64,000 bases of DNA from Archegozetes longisetosus (GCA_018873245.2 JAEMBT020000008.1:10763172-10827171); one strand, 5' to 3'. Shown: positions 23,514 to 34,250, numbered from the stretch's first letter. Notes: generated by a model not told the origin, from the sequence alone. Made by a program: numbers and translations.

Positions 23514-23955
23514 TATACCCTTAAAAAGAATTCTGCAGCCAATCTTGACTAAATGTGTTTAAGTATACTGTATAAATATTTTGAAGGCTAATAAAAAATT
23601 TGTTCAAGTTTACGTCAAACTCTTTGAAAACAAGGCATGAAAGTGAAGCACTAATTGATTAAAATTGGTTCTTGTTGGTTTTGCAGCTGCTATTTCGGAT
23701 TAGTAATTTGATAAAAATTTAGAGGAATATCTTATTTTTTAAGTTAATCAGAATAGTCACAATTTTTATACGTATATAATATCCTTTAAGTAATAACCTT
23801 TGAAACATTAAAAATATAAGATTAATTAATAACAATGGCAAATAGTGCACATAAATCTACTGAATTAGATTTTAAAAATCAATATTAAGCATTGATGCAA
23901 GAACAAGTTTTATGAGAACTCTTGCAACAGTTGTCTCTTCAAATATCTCTAATAG
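23514..23955. other. Upstream region of the lyase-like gene
   Basis: No gene or repeat is recognised. This AT-rich sequence between the Tc1 element and the TATA-like box probably contains the promoter region of the lyase-like gene. Confidence 0.4.
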
Positions 23956-23962
23956 TATAAAA
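23956..23962 (+). promoter_or_regulatory. TATA-like box upstream of the lyase-like gene
   Basis: A TATAAAA lies 86 bp before the ATG at 24048. In AT-rich DNA such matches are frequent, but the spacing would place transcription start near 23985-23990, leaving a short 5' leader. Confidence 0.35.
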
Positions 23963-24047
23963 TTGCTGATAATTCTTTAATTTGTAGTCAATAATTTTAG
24001 CTTCACGTCAAAAATTGCCCTCTCATTAAACTTATTACTAATTAATC

Positions 24048-24821
24048 ATGAGTCCCTTAAGGCCAACATTGGCAATAGTTGTTTGCTTCGCTTTAAGCAA
24101 TTCAGCGTTAAGTGTTCAATGGAATCTTATATGGGCACCTGAAGCAAATAAAGATGGACTTCATGCTTTTGAAGGTATAGAAGATAACGGTTCTAATCAG
24201 GGACCTCAAAAAGGAGTTAAACGCATTTACGTAGAGGGAGACAATTACCGATTCGATATGTTTGCCGATGATGTTAACAATGACAATCAAGCATATAAAC
24301 AACGTACTGAAGTAAGAGGAATGAAAGCTAATGGTCAGAACCAATATTTCCATAAAGGAGAAACTTGGAAAGTAACTTTTCAAATGTTTATGCCCAATAG
24401 TTTAAAAGGGACTGAAGGTTTTAATACAGTTATGCAAGTTAAACAGTCAGGTGTTGACGCGGCTCTTTATGATATGGGAATAATGCATAGAAATGGTGGA
24501 GAAGAGTTCCGCGCCAAAATCGATGGTACCAATGGTGAATTTTTTCATACAGACATCACGCCTCTGAGAAATAAGTGGGTTGATGTTGAATTTAATATAA
24601 GAGTTGATGATGCACCCCATGGATTCGTTAATATCTCAATTAGTGATGGTAGTAAAGTTTATTCTGGACATAGAACAAATGCTGATACGTTTTATAAAGG
24701 GACCCATAATTTTACTCAGAGTCGTCCTAAATGGGGAATTTATAGATCAAAAAGCTATAAACCAGCTATAATTGATACTTACATACTTTTTACTAAGTTT
24801 CGAGCTTATAGATATGAATAA
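24048..24821 (+). CDS. Secreted polysaccharide-lyase-like protein, intronless, 257 aa
   Basis: The first ~22 residues form a signal peptide (a hydrophobic ALAIVV-type core ending ALS before VQWNL). The mature part looks like a beta-jelly-roll lyase. QRTEVRG at 85-91 recalls the conserved (Q)RTEVR/RTELR strand of alginate, glucuronan and heparin-type lyases. GETWKVTFQMFMP, then VMQVKQ and a late RPKWGIYRS motif, follow the order seen in fungal and bacterial family 20/PF14099-type lyases. The likely role is cleavage of uronic-acid polysaccharides from algae, fungi or plants during feeding, outside the cell. The substrate is inference. There is no intron, and AATAAA overlaps the stop codon. Such lyases are typical of microbes and fungi, so horizontal transfer is a strong suspicion. 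The frame is complete. Confidence 0.75.
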   Translation: MSPLRPTLAIVVCFALSNSALSVQWNLIWAPEANKDGLHAFEGIEDNGSNQGPQKGVKRIYVEGDNYRFDMFADDVNNDNQAYKQRTEVRGMKANGQNQYFHKGETWKVTFQMFMPNSLKGTEGFNTVMQVKQSGVDAALYDMGIMHRNGGEEFRAKIDGTNGEFFHTDITPLRNKWVDVEFNIRVDDAPHGFVNISISDGSKVYSGHRTNADTFYKGTHNFTQSRPKWGIYRSKSYKPAIIDTYILFTKFRAYRYE

Positions 24822-25124
24822 AAAACTATCGAATATATAAGTATCTTAAGTTGATGTAAATTTAAATTCAGCTTTTCGAAAAACAAATAGCGAATAACTT
24901 TAATATGAGATTATAAATTATTTGTTTTCTAACTTAATCTTAAAAATTATAAAGAAACAAAATCGTATTTAGATGCCGACTTCGAGATATGAATTTTTCA
25001 AGGTGAAAATTTTTAACATTATCGAAATAAATTATAATTCATATAACACAAGTATTAGTCTTTCAATGATTAATAAAATATAATAACATCGAATTTTTTA
25101 AGAATTATTTTAAAAACTGTTTAA

Positions 25125-25412
25125 TTAAAAACTTTCTAAGAGAATTGCTAAAAGTTGTTTTTTATGAGTTAAAGTAGAATCTAATATTGTGTCAAAACCA
25201 TTCTTATTGATAATTAATTCGACTATTTCTTCCAGAGTTCCTATAATTTTTCTAGTATAGAAATCTGTATCTGTTACACTAAATCCTATATTATAATCTT
25301 TTAATACAAATTCATATTTTAATCTAAGAAGGATATTATTATCATTGTTATATGGTTCATAATTATAAGCAACATTGCCTATATTTTTATATAATCTCCT
25401 GAATAAATCATT
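25125..25412 (-). other. Unassigned open stretch of ~95 codons
   Basis: The minus strand is open from 25412 to a stop at 25125-25127 and reads as ordinary soluble protein, for example YTRKIIGTLEEIVELIINKN. I do not recognise the family. It follows the FUT8-like pseudogene on the same strand and could be an old downstream exon of it or a fragment of another gene. Confidence 0.3.
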
Positions 25413-25546
25413 TTAGGTATTACAGCTTAAGGTGAAGACATAACAGTTTGAATTCTTCACTAAACAATACGAGAGGTATGATTTAATGCTGTTCAAGTAC
25501 TTTTTCATTAATTTAGAGAGGTTTGAAAAGTATGAGTCGTGCTGTC

Positions 25547-26760
25547 CTAGAAAATATTATGAATTTTAAGTGATTTTAGCCTGAATTCCATATTAAGCAA
25601 TATGAAAACTGCGGTAAACCGTGATTGTAACCAAAAATTAGGATTATCCAATAAATTCATTAGATCTGAACCAATACTTTTGGGCAAATAGTTTATTAGT
25701 TTTCTTTCAATGACTGTATTCGGTCGCGGAACCTCATTCAGCTGATCATTGGGTAGTTGTGTATAATCACATGTTCTGCTCAAAGGAATGAAAACATTGT
25801 TCCACTTCTCTTGACCAAAATATAAGCCCCAATTAGGTATCAAAATAACAGTTTGATTATTATAATAAGCTGATACTAAACACTATAATATTTCATGAAT
25901 GCCAGATGCAAATCTTGCATTAATAGTAAGATTACAAATGAGTTTTGGTACCTTATCACAAAGTTGTTTTGGAGGATTTTGAAGTTTGTCTACTTTGGAG
26001 AAAATGAATTTCGAGATTTGTTGCAATCGGGTTTCTCTGAATTGATCGAGCTTGAGTAATTCGGTTGTATTTTCTATTTCCAGTTGTAAAACACTATAAT
26101 TTTATCAAAATTTCTATAAATTCATCTTAGAATTAAATTTCGCTTAGAATATTAATATTTTTATCTAGAAAATCTTGTTATAACCTATTAAAGCACTTTT
26201 GGAGATAATGAACTATCGAGAAACAGGATTATTCACATTGAAATGTTTTCATACTTTTTGATATCACTGACTTCTTCCAATATTATATTTTTCGTAGTTT
26301 GATTCAATGTTCCAGTTTTATTCAAAGTTATCGATAAATAATTGAAAATTTCTTGAGCTGTGGTATGAGATCTTCTCAAATGATTAACTGATTTCAGTAT
26401 TACTAGAATACAAATTGAGTCATAAGAACAAAGAATTGTTGTTTACGAATGCATTTATATTTCAAACATTTAACGACTCGTTTTATAAATAAATCACAAA
26501 TTAAAAAGGTTTGGTTAACGTTATATAAATAATCTTTTATAAATACCTTCTGCTCGATTTTTATCGTTAACATAATCTAAAGTATCGTTTAGATCAATTT
26601 GACATTTGGAGCATTGACTACTCATGTGATTTACATTTGAGCCGATACCTAATCCTTGCATTTTCAAATAGACAGGTATTGGAAGTTTGTAATTATTAAT
26701 AAAATTGTCATTTGTTAAAATATATATATAAAAATTACTGAGATAGTCAGTGATGCACAT
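25547..26760 (-). pseudogene. FUT8-like alpha-1,6-fucosyltransferase relic
   Basis: The best part runs from about 26092 to 25547. It begins after an AG acceptor, with a helical stretch ending KVDKLQNPPKQLCDKVPKLIC. This matches the ELQRRI-YLQNPKDC-KAKKLVC segment of FUT8 (GT23). VILIPNWGLYFGQEKWNNVF follows, equivalent to LESQNWRYATGGWETVF, and then a PRP segment and a NFWLQSRFTAVF helix. FUT8 adds core fucose to N-glycans in the Golgi. A TAG at 25883-25885 interrupts the frame where FUT8 has GCQLHH-VYC, and that motif is itself degraded. The GDP-fucose-binding C-terminal half is not recognisable. Two upstream open pieces (about 26272-26419 and 26524-26760), with plausible donor sites, may be its stem-region exons. 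Confidence 0.65.
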
Positions 26761-26905
26761 GCTCGACGCTCACGCTCGCGCTCGGTCAGAAATTGGCGCT
26801 CGCGCTAACGCTCGGTCAGAAATTGGCGCTCGCGCTAACGCTCGGGGAAAATGAAACGCTCGGCGCTCACTTTTTCGAGGCGCTCGAGCGCCGAGCGTTT
26901 GCCGA
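26761..26905. repeat. GC-rich GCTCG minisatellite
   Basis: Two direct copies of a ~30 bp unit (GTCAGAAATTGGCGCTCGCG with CTAACGCTCG) sit within a tract of imperfect CGCTCG units on both strands. The tract stands out sharply from the AT-rich surroundings. A related tract at 27508-27630 lies 600 bp away. Confidence 0.75.
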
Positions 26906-27105
26906 GCGTCAAGTAAGCAAAGTTCATGAATTGTAAGGCTTTTTCTGCATAAAATTAACTTATTTTATTTAAGCTGTAACTTTATCTGTATATAAATTTC
27001 ATATATATGATACTCACTGATTGAAAACCCTCCAAACAAATACTTTAGTTCAAAATCTGATGTCATATAAATAAAATGTTTATATTGAAGATATGAAACC
27101 GTTTA

Positions 27106-27110
<5 letters not shown>

Positions 27111-27176
<66 letters not shown>
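27111..27176 (+). repeat. (GA)33 microsatellite
   Basis: Thirty-three uninterrupted GA units. A short related (CTGT)/(CT) tract lies at about 27305-27330. Confidence 0.97.
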
Positions 27177-27179
<3 letters not shown>

Positions 27180-27507
27180 GAATACATTAGAGTCCATATT
27201 TAAAAGCACTAAAAAGTCTAGTAATAACTTATAAGTTAAGTTTATAACTTTTTGAATAATCATTGACTTAAATGTTAGAACTTTTTGATAGTACATTTTA
27301 TATCAATCTCTGTCTGTCTGTCTCTCTTTCATAAACGCTTCCATGTGTAAACACACTTAGTTTCAGACTCAAAAAGATTCTTTCTAAATTCTTTAAAACA
27401 GAATAAGTCATAAATTTTTGTGTAAAATTTTATATTTAGTAAATACTAACTTTTTTGCATTAAAAAATATCTATACTGTATTTCTAATTTGGGAGATACG
27501 TAGTATG

Positions 27508-27630
27508 ACTTGACGCTCAACGCTCGCGCTCGGGGGTAAGACGCTTGAGCGTCCACTCACGCTCGGCAAAAGTAGAACGCTCGACGTTCGCGCTCGCTAC
27601 CGAGCGTCAAACGCTCGAGCATTGAGCATC
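27508..27630. repeat. Second GC-rich GCTCG minisatellite tract
   Basis: Imperfect ACGCTCG and GAGCGTC units on both strands, related to the tract at 26761-26905. The two tracts flank the GA microsatellite. Confidence 0.7.
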
Positions 27631-27829
27631 ACTGGAGATAGTAACCAAAAAATATGCCCATAAAAACAAAGATATATATTTTCTATCGCAACTCATGGTT
27701 GGAATTGTTTTGAAAGTTAAACAGTAAAAAATTTTAGATTTCGAATTTCAGTATTTTTGGGCCATTTTGACTCAACTATTGATTTTGAAAAGTGTGTTAA
27801 AGTAGAGGATAGGGTGTATAACAGTTATA

Positions 27830-27966
27830 GATCTGTATGCACAACTCTATTTAAAACGGTTTTAAGTCTTAAAACCGACTTAAAACCTGAAACGCGTTTT
27901 AAAACTCAATACACAACTAATGTTTAAAACAGTTTTAGTTTAGTCTCGACTTGTGCACATCGGCCA
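27830..27966. mobile_element. 137 bp MITE with TA target duplication
   Basis: The left end GATCTGTATGCACAAC and right end TTGTGCACATCGGCC are imperfect inverted repeats. TA flanks each side (27828-27829 and 27967-27968), and the uninterrupted copy near 14075 lacks the insert. Internal AAAACGGTTTTAAG-type blocks are themselves palindromic. It is a very small Tc1/mariner-like MITE. Confidence 0.75.
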
Positions 27967-28064
27967 TAGTGTTTAAGTTACTCATACAGTCATCTCAACG
28001 TAATTCATTTAAAACTAAGTGAAAACTTATTTCATACTTAACTTTAATGCTTAAACTTAGATAT

Positions 28065-28517
28065 TGTGATACCAAATTTTGTTTAGAAGTCTTCTGGTAT
28101 TCGATGAAATAAGCTAAATCACTTTTTGGGTATTAGTAATTTTATTTAAGACAAAAAAAACAGTTAATATACAGAGATTAGAAGTTATAAGTAAAGAACC
28201 AGGTTAAGAGACAACTTTCACGATTGTTCGGGAAGTGAAGAGTGACTATTTTGTCACTCCTTATATACGGACAGAAGTTGTTTACAAAAATCAATGGAAT
28301 TTTCCATAAGTATTAATGTTGGTCACTAACTGACCAACACGTACTCGATAATTGCCCTATTGCCCTATTTTTGACCCTTTTCATCTATTATTGGGGTCAT
28401 CATCGCGACTGACCCACAATTAAGGATTATCTTCTAAGAACTCATTGTGTTCTATTTATTTCCCCAAATATAGGTCATTGTGAGATCAAATCTTTGAAAA
28501 CTGTATTTGATCTCACA
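28065..28517. mobile_element. Candidate solo LTR with 4 bp target duplication (ATAT)
   Basis: The 453 bp insert starts TGTGATACC and ends GATCTCACA, flanked by ATAT on both sides (28061-28064 and 28518-28521). The uninterrupted copy at about 14178 has a single ATAT at this point. TG...CA ends, a short target duplication, an internal TATATA box (about 28262) and no coding capacity fit a solo LTR, perhaps of BEL/Pao or Gypsy type. An MITE is the alternative, because the ends are also weakly inverted. Confidence 0.65.
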
Positions 28518-28584
28518 ATATTATCAACTTTAAACTTATTTATATTTAAACATACATATTATAAATAAGTTGCTTATATTTTTA

Positions 28585-29554
28585 TTATGCCGTTCTGGTT
28601 CAAGCTCATAAAGCTAAACGCATAGCTGGGGACTAAAATTAATTAATTATCCAGAATTCTGTAACAAAAATTTCATTAAATTCCTAGTAATATTAAACTT
28701 TGTTTGATTGCAATCTTTTATTTTGTTAAAAAATTATAAGTTTTAAAATAATATTTAATAAAAGTACATAAAAGGAATATAGTATAAGGTTTAGACATGT
28801 TTTCAATATTTGCTTGATACATAAAAATATTTTAAACATATTTAAAGGGTTTTACACTTTAAAGTGTTTCTACTTCTTCTTAACACTTTCCCACTTTCGC
28901 TCAGAGGCATAATGAGGTCCTCACCTCGAGGCCTCCGCCCAAAGACTGATTCTCTTTACAAGTTTGTTTTAACAGTTCTTATACAAGGAGTACTGGTTAA
29001 GTTTTGAGAATAAACAATTTATTCAAGAGTTAAATACATTATATTAAGAATTTTTTCGAAGTACTCCCCCTGGTTTTCCATACACTTTTTCATACGTTTG
29101 AACCAGGTCTCATAAGCCTTTTTTAAAAAATGTAAAATTATATCACGAAAATCACGCCTTGTTAGCTCAGCCATTATAATAGCAAAAGTGCAAAGTAGTT
29201 CTGTTTGAACTTTAAATATTTCCTAATTTTTCAAGGCTATATCAACAATACCTATAATGTAAGCCCATATTATGCTATATTTAATAATTATAAACTTGGA
29301 GTTCACTACGACTATTCTAAATATCAGATTCTCAAAACTTAACTAGTATCCCTTGTATAAACAAAATAGATCTGAATTGTTATTCTTTTAAAATATTCAC
29401 CGCATTTCATAGCGAACGTTAATGCAATGATAACCTTGAAAGCGTTAGCAAAACATTACATAAAATATAAAGCATTTTTAAAATAATTGCTTGACAAGCT
29501 ATTTTAAAAGAATGAAAAACTGATTTAAAATCGGAGAATTCATATCTGCATAAC
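28585..29554 (+). repeat. R595 repeat, copy 2, with nested insertion
   Basis: The copy matches the other R595 repeats but is extended to ~970 bp by a 372 bp element at 28984-29355. It ends exactly where a partial FB foldback element begins. Confidence 0.8.
28984..29355 (-). mobile_element. Mariner-derived MITE nested in R595
   Basis: Terminal inverted repeats of ~27 bp (CAAGGAGTACTGGTTAAG on the left; its inverse with a few changes on the right) are flanked by TA. The minus strand encodes a 51-codon frame (29174-29019) that joins a mariner-like N-terminus (MAELTRRDFRDIIL) to a mariner-like C-terminus (FKRMKKCMENQGEYFEKIL). All DNA-binding and catalytic domains are deleted. Confidence 0.75.
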
Positions 29555-30100
29555 ATATGTATTTTAATTCACTCAAATTACTCAATGGATGGCTATAATA
29601 TTGTTAATAAGGGAAAACTTCAAATCATTTTGAATATAAAAGATAATCTAAAATTTCATCTCTAAAAGTTTCTATGCATCAATAGTTCTAATTTTTCGTA
29701 TTTATCATATCTCTTTAAAAATTTCTCTAGAAATCCATTGAATTTAAAAGATGTGATAGATACGAAAAATTAGAAGTATTGATATGTGGAAACTTCTACA
29801 TATGAAATTTCAAATTATCTTTTTATATGAAAAATGATTTGAATTTTTCCTTATTAAGAATATTTTGCCATCCATTGAGTAATTTGGCTGAATTATAGTA
29901 CATATTAAATTGGCAGAATACATAAATTCAGAATTCAATAGTAAAATGCCATGGGAAACCAATTTTTGAATGGTCACAACTTGTAAATGTCTGGCGGTCA
30001 ACCTTTTTATATGCCTTTTTGAACATCATATGGTGTTTTATTTATTCCATAAAAATATTTTTGAAATAGGTTATTACATAGTCCCGAACTTCCTTCATAA
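29555..30100. mobile_element. FB foldback element, copy 2 (left end missing)
   Basis: This matches copy 1 (6077-6769) from the internal position ATATGT through the centre to the right end with its CATAGTCCCGAACTTCC motif. The left ~170 bp are absent, and R595 copy 2 occupies that side. Confidence 0.7.
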
Positions 30101-30521
30101 GATCTAAGAAAGTAGTACTGATATTCCAAGTAATAGCAACGTTTTTAACCTGACATGTGCCGAGTGATCAAACTAAATTTTTATAAAATAGATCAATATA
30201 ATATCAATTCGAAAACTTTTAAACTAAATTGATATACATTTTATATTATAGTTTTAGATATTTCTGAAGTTAATGTTAAAAATTACGAAAAATTTATTGA
30301 TCTTGAAAATTAATAAATTTCGAAAGAAGTCATTAAGTAACGAAATGTGTCACTCGAATAAAAACTCAATTGTATAAGGTTTAAAAGTAAATAGTTTTTT
30401 GTCGTCAAACATAAGTTAGTTTCCTATCTCATTTCAGTGCAGTAAATTAGTTCAGATCTCAACAATTTAAGTAAATCATTTACTGAATTGAAATTAGAAA
30501 TTGCATTATTTCAACATAAAA

Positions 30522-31934
30522 ATGGACACTTTTGATGCAAATCAAGTTTTGTCGAATGAAATTGTATTAGATTCGGCAGAAGCTCATTTGTATAAAATCG
30601 GGCTATGTCTGACTTCTGTAAATCCCACAAACATATCCAAATTCAATAATCCTCTACTAGTTTTCGTAGTCATTATTATCTCAATTATAAAAACATTGGC
30701 CCTATTATTTTTTAAAGTAAAAACGAATATTTTGCCTTAATTATTGTAGATCTCTCTTATTTAATTGACTTAAGAATCCATATGGTCATTGGAACCGTTC
30801 TCTGTCAGTTGTTGGCTCTGTCTTCACAGCTTATATATTATTACAATTACAAGAGGGGCATTAAACCTGATTATCTTAAAGTATTTGAAATGATGTCGGG
30901 TTGGGTTTCACCAAAAAGTATTGGATTAACAAATAAACAACAAGTCTTGAAATTGATAAACTATCAAAAACCTTGTTTTTTGTCGGTAAACTGACTACTG
31001 AGAGACTATTGTTAATATCAATGTTCACTAGTATGATGTCAATATATTTTATGAAATGCTCAGTCATAGAAACAATTATATTCGGTGTTCCTAACAGTTT
31101 ATTTTTCGTATGGTTTGCTTATTATGTGCATTCAATTAACTTGTGGCAAGGCGTGTATTTCTTCATTATTTGCAAATATATAAAAATTAGATTAAAAGAG
31201 GCAAATCATCTAATTTCGATAATAAAAGATAAAAGAAGTCACAAGACTATTGTTAGAAATATTAGTTCACTGAATACATTATATTCTGAAATTAGTGAAT
31301 ACAATGAGAATTTTTGGTCAAAGTATTTGTTAACAATTTGGTTTATCTTTGGTTCATTCATTATTCTTGGTCTGTACACTATTTTATTCTTTGAGATGAA
31401 TATAATTTTGAGAACTATGATCGGATATTGTGTTATACTCGGAATTCTTGCCTTCATTATCATCATAAATACTGCCTCATTAGTCAATTTCGAAGCGAAC
31501 AAAATCTATAAAATATTGAACGGACTAATGGCTTCTCAATCAAATCCCTGTTTCAGGAGAACTTTTAGATTGATTTTTCATAACTCTATCTCGAGTCAAA
31601 TTAAGGTAATGACAAAACTTTGTTCTACAGTTTAGTTACAATAAGATAATATAAATTTTTAGAGAATTTCAAATTTTAATTTTTTAATCAAATCTAATTT
31701 TTTAATTTGATCATCTCTTGATTAATAGTTAATGGCATTTATAGAAAGAGTTGGTCAGAAAAGAGTTGGGTTTTCGTGTTGGAAATTATTTACTATTAAT
31801 TATTTCCGATGCTATGAAGTAATTATTTGTTTAATTATTTGTGATTTAGTTCAATCTAATCTAAAATTCTTTTCTAAACTTTCCTTCTACAGATCATTAC
31901 TTTGCTAATCGTATGGTTTCTGAAAATAATTTAA
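30522..31934 (+). pseudogene. Gustatory-receptor-like chemoreceptor A, two frameshifts
   Basis: I infer three exons: 30522-31605, 31729-31818 (30 codons) and 31893-31934, with phase-0 GT-AG introns. The total of about 405 residues is normal for arthropod gustatory receptors. Several hydrophobic helices are visible, with the inner motif KVFEMMSGWVSPKS, a penultimate exon KRVGFSCWKLFTINYFRCYE and a short last helix. Two single-base deletions break exon 1: one at about 30735, where TTT became TT after ANxI, and one near 30957. The paralogue at 38350 shows the expected frame at both. The receptor would sit in sensory-neuron membranes. Sequencing error could explain two homopolymer-type losses, otherwise it is a young pseudogene. 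Confidence 0.7.
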
Positions 31935-32776
31935 ATTTCAAGTTAAGTATTGATTACTGACAGAAAATGCATCATATTTGACAATATTTTCATGGCTTAG
32001 ATTCAAAACAATTTTTTATAAGTCACAAGTTTGACCATTGAATTATCACTATATTGAGGTTCATTCCAACGAAAATAATTAATGTAATATAACGATAACA
32101 TGAGGTCACTTTGTCTTGGCGTTATTTTCACTCAGGCTAATCATTACGTTCAACTACTTCAATAAAATTAACTGAGCTTTACTGGATCAATCCTCCGAAC
32201 TTAACCTAACATAGAATAATACAACTAACATAACAGAATAAATACTTTAAATGCAAATTTGATTTGATATCCTATTTCAATCTTGGGAATATTCAACTGA
32301 ATGTGAAAAACTATTTTCAAGCTCTTTTCTATCGAAATGGATAGGAAAGAGTCATTGTAATTATTGTCAAGACTTCGTTAAGCCTCTAATTTAATGTTAA
32401 AAATGTAATAATTTTCATGCATTTTAAGCATTTTTGTGCGAATCTTTTTAAGACTTGAAATTTCACGGATGCTTATATCACCACTACTTATTACAAACTG
32501 TAAAACTTATAAAGAAACATATATTGTCTAAATGTAAGATTTGTTGTGTATTTGTTTGAAAAATTCAGTAATAAACTCAACTCGCCGATCTCTCATCTGT
32601 CATTCGCATAGAAAATTGCTAAAACTATAGTCAAAATTAATTGAAATATTAAGATAATTTTCTTCGCTATTTTGAAGACTAAGTAATGAAAATCCCAATC
32701 AATTAAATTATTCGAATTTCAGATTCTAATTTGACACCTGATCATGAACTGATCGTCATCTGGAGAATGCTTCGAC
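31935..32776. other. Intergenic stretch
   Basis: No gene, repeat or inverted structure is recognised. It probably holds the 3' flank of chemoreceptor A. Confidence 0.4.
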
Positions 32777-33792
32777 TTAGGCTGCCAACTGTCCAGGCCT
32801 GACCTGGATCGTCCAGTTTTCGGAGGCCTTGTCCAGTGACCAGTGCGGGGCGGGGTCTGACCTGGACATTGTTGTGTCCAGTTTTTTTTATCATTGACAA
32901 TATATCTCGAATAAAAATATGTATATAATGTTAAAAACATGATAAGATGTATAGGATTTGGGCCAGAGATCGAAACTCGTTATCAATAGATTTAATTAAG
33001 GCTGAGATTTGTATTAAAAACAATTTTGATTTAAAATGCTCTGAATTTAAGAATTATGTAAAATCAAACAAAAAATTGTTAAAAGCTGCTCGATCTCACC
33101 AAAGATACAATTTTAAATTTATTATTCAAATACAGGGTGATTCAGGCTATTTTTTTTACACTTTTGTAATTAGAATAATTATTTAATTAGAAGCTTATGA
33201 ATGAGTTGAACGTGTTTAAGGTAACATTCTCGCAAAACCGTGACGAGAATGTTACCTTAATCTATAAATTTAAATCCCAACTTTTCTTCTGTTTTCTTCA
33301 TCCAATTCGCGATTAAAGTTGAGGTTTGAGAACTCGCAAACTTTAATCGCGAATTGGATAAAGAATGTTGAAAAGAAGTTGGAAATTAAATTTATAAATA
33401 AAGGCAGCATATTCGTGAAATCGTCTGAAGCACGTCCTTCGGGTTTTTGTTGTTTTGTATATTTAAAACAAAGACTCACAAAAAAGGAAGGCGCGAACTT
33501 TGGCTGGTCTCAGGAAAGTTGCGAATGAGGTATAGTCTATGATTACCAAAGAAATTATATTAAAAGTATTTAATGGCTAATATTTTTGCTTAGAATGTAT
33601 TAGAGAAAGAAATGGAGAGCACATTGAACACGTTCAACTCATTCATAAGCTTCTAATTAAATAATTATACTAATTACAAAAGTGTAAAAAATAGCCTGAA
33701 TCACCCTGTAAAATGATTAGATGACTGTCCAGTTTTTTAGTCAAAATTTAATACATATTCCAGTTTTTTTTAATTTTCAGTTGGCAGCCGTA
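32777..33792. mobile_element. hAT-type element with perfect 8 bp target duplication
   Basis: The ends TTAGGCTGCCAACTG and CAGTTGGCAGCCGTA are inverted with one or two mismatches. The octamer GCTTCGAC flanks both ends (32769-32776 and 33793-33800). An 8 bp duplication is diagnostic of the hAT class. CCTGACCTGGA-type subterminal repeats lie inside the left end. No transposase is present. A second element is nested at 33133-33708. Confidence 0.85.
33133..33708. mobile_element. TA-flanked MITE nested in the hAT element
   Basis: The 576 bp insert starts CAGGGTGATTCAGGCTATTT and ends with the inverse, the terminal repeats extending about 85 bp. TA flanks both sides. The interior contains a second palindrome (ACTTTAATCGCGAATTGGAT and its complement) and a short TAAGGTAACATTCTCG hairpin. 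No protein is encoded. Confidence 0.85.
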
Positions 33793-34057
33793 GCTTCGAC
33801 ACTACTTCTCGTAAGGCTTCATATTTACATTGCATTTAGTCTTTAGTTGTACCGAGTTTGCAGCAAATCAATGGCCTTATTATATGCATTGCACAACATT
33901 TTAGAGGCATAAAGAGAGAAGTGAATTGTGCAACTATAAAAAAACTTTTATCGGTTACAAATGGGACTTCGAATAAAGGTTATGGTAGATGACATTTTTT
34001 GAACAAATATATGACTAAAAAGTAGCTAAAATCTAAAGGATCAGATCTAAAAGAAAC

Positions 34058-34250
34058 TAATGAGGGAAATTCGAGACTATGTAATAACCAGTTTCAAAAA
34101 TATTTTTATGGCATAAATAACATGTTGTATGTCGTTCGAAAAGGCATACAAAAAGCTGACCGCTAGAGACTTACAAGTTATGAACACTCAAAAAGCGATT
34201 TCCTGTGGCTATTAATATCGATTCCTATGTATTTTGCCTATCAAATATGT
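34058..34250 (+). mobile_element. FB foldback element, copy 3 (left end only)
   Basis: This matches the first ~190 bp of FB copy 1, from TAATGAGGGAA through the CAAATATGT position, and is then replaced by R595 copy 3. The missing remainder corresponds to the half kept in copy 2. Confidence 0.7.

Larger units (their letters stand above)
27735..28580 (+). repeat. Dispersed repeat, copy interrupted by two insertions
   Basis: The segment matches 13965-14225 in the same orientation. The match is interrupted at 27830-27966 and at 28065-28517 by two elements absent from the other copy. That comparison defines both insertions precisely. Confidence 0.75.

Noticed and set aside
26200-26235. Second RCC1-like TTTGGAGATAATGAA motif
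   Set aside because: The following codons do not continue the RCC1 pattern, and the strand is opposite to the FUT8-like relic in which it lies. Chance match.
27063-27296. 77-codon minus-strand frame with a long Leu-Ser run
   Set aside because: It is the translation of the (GA)33 microsatellite and its flanks.
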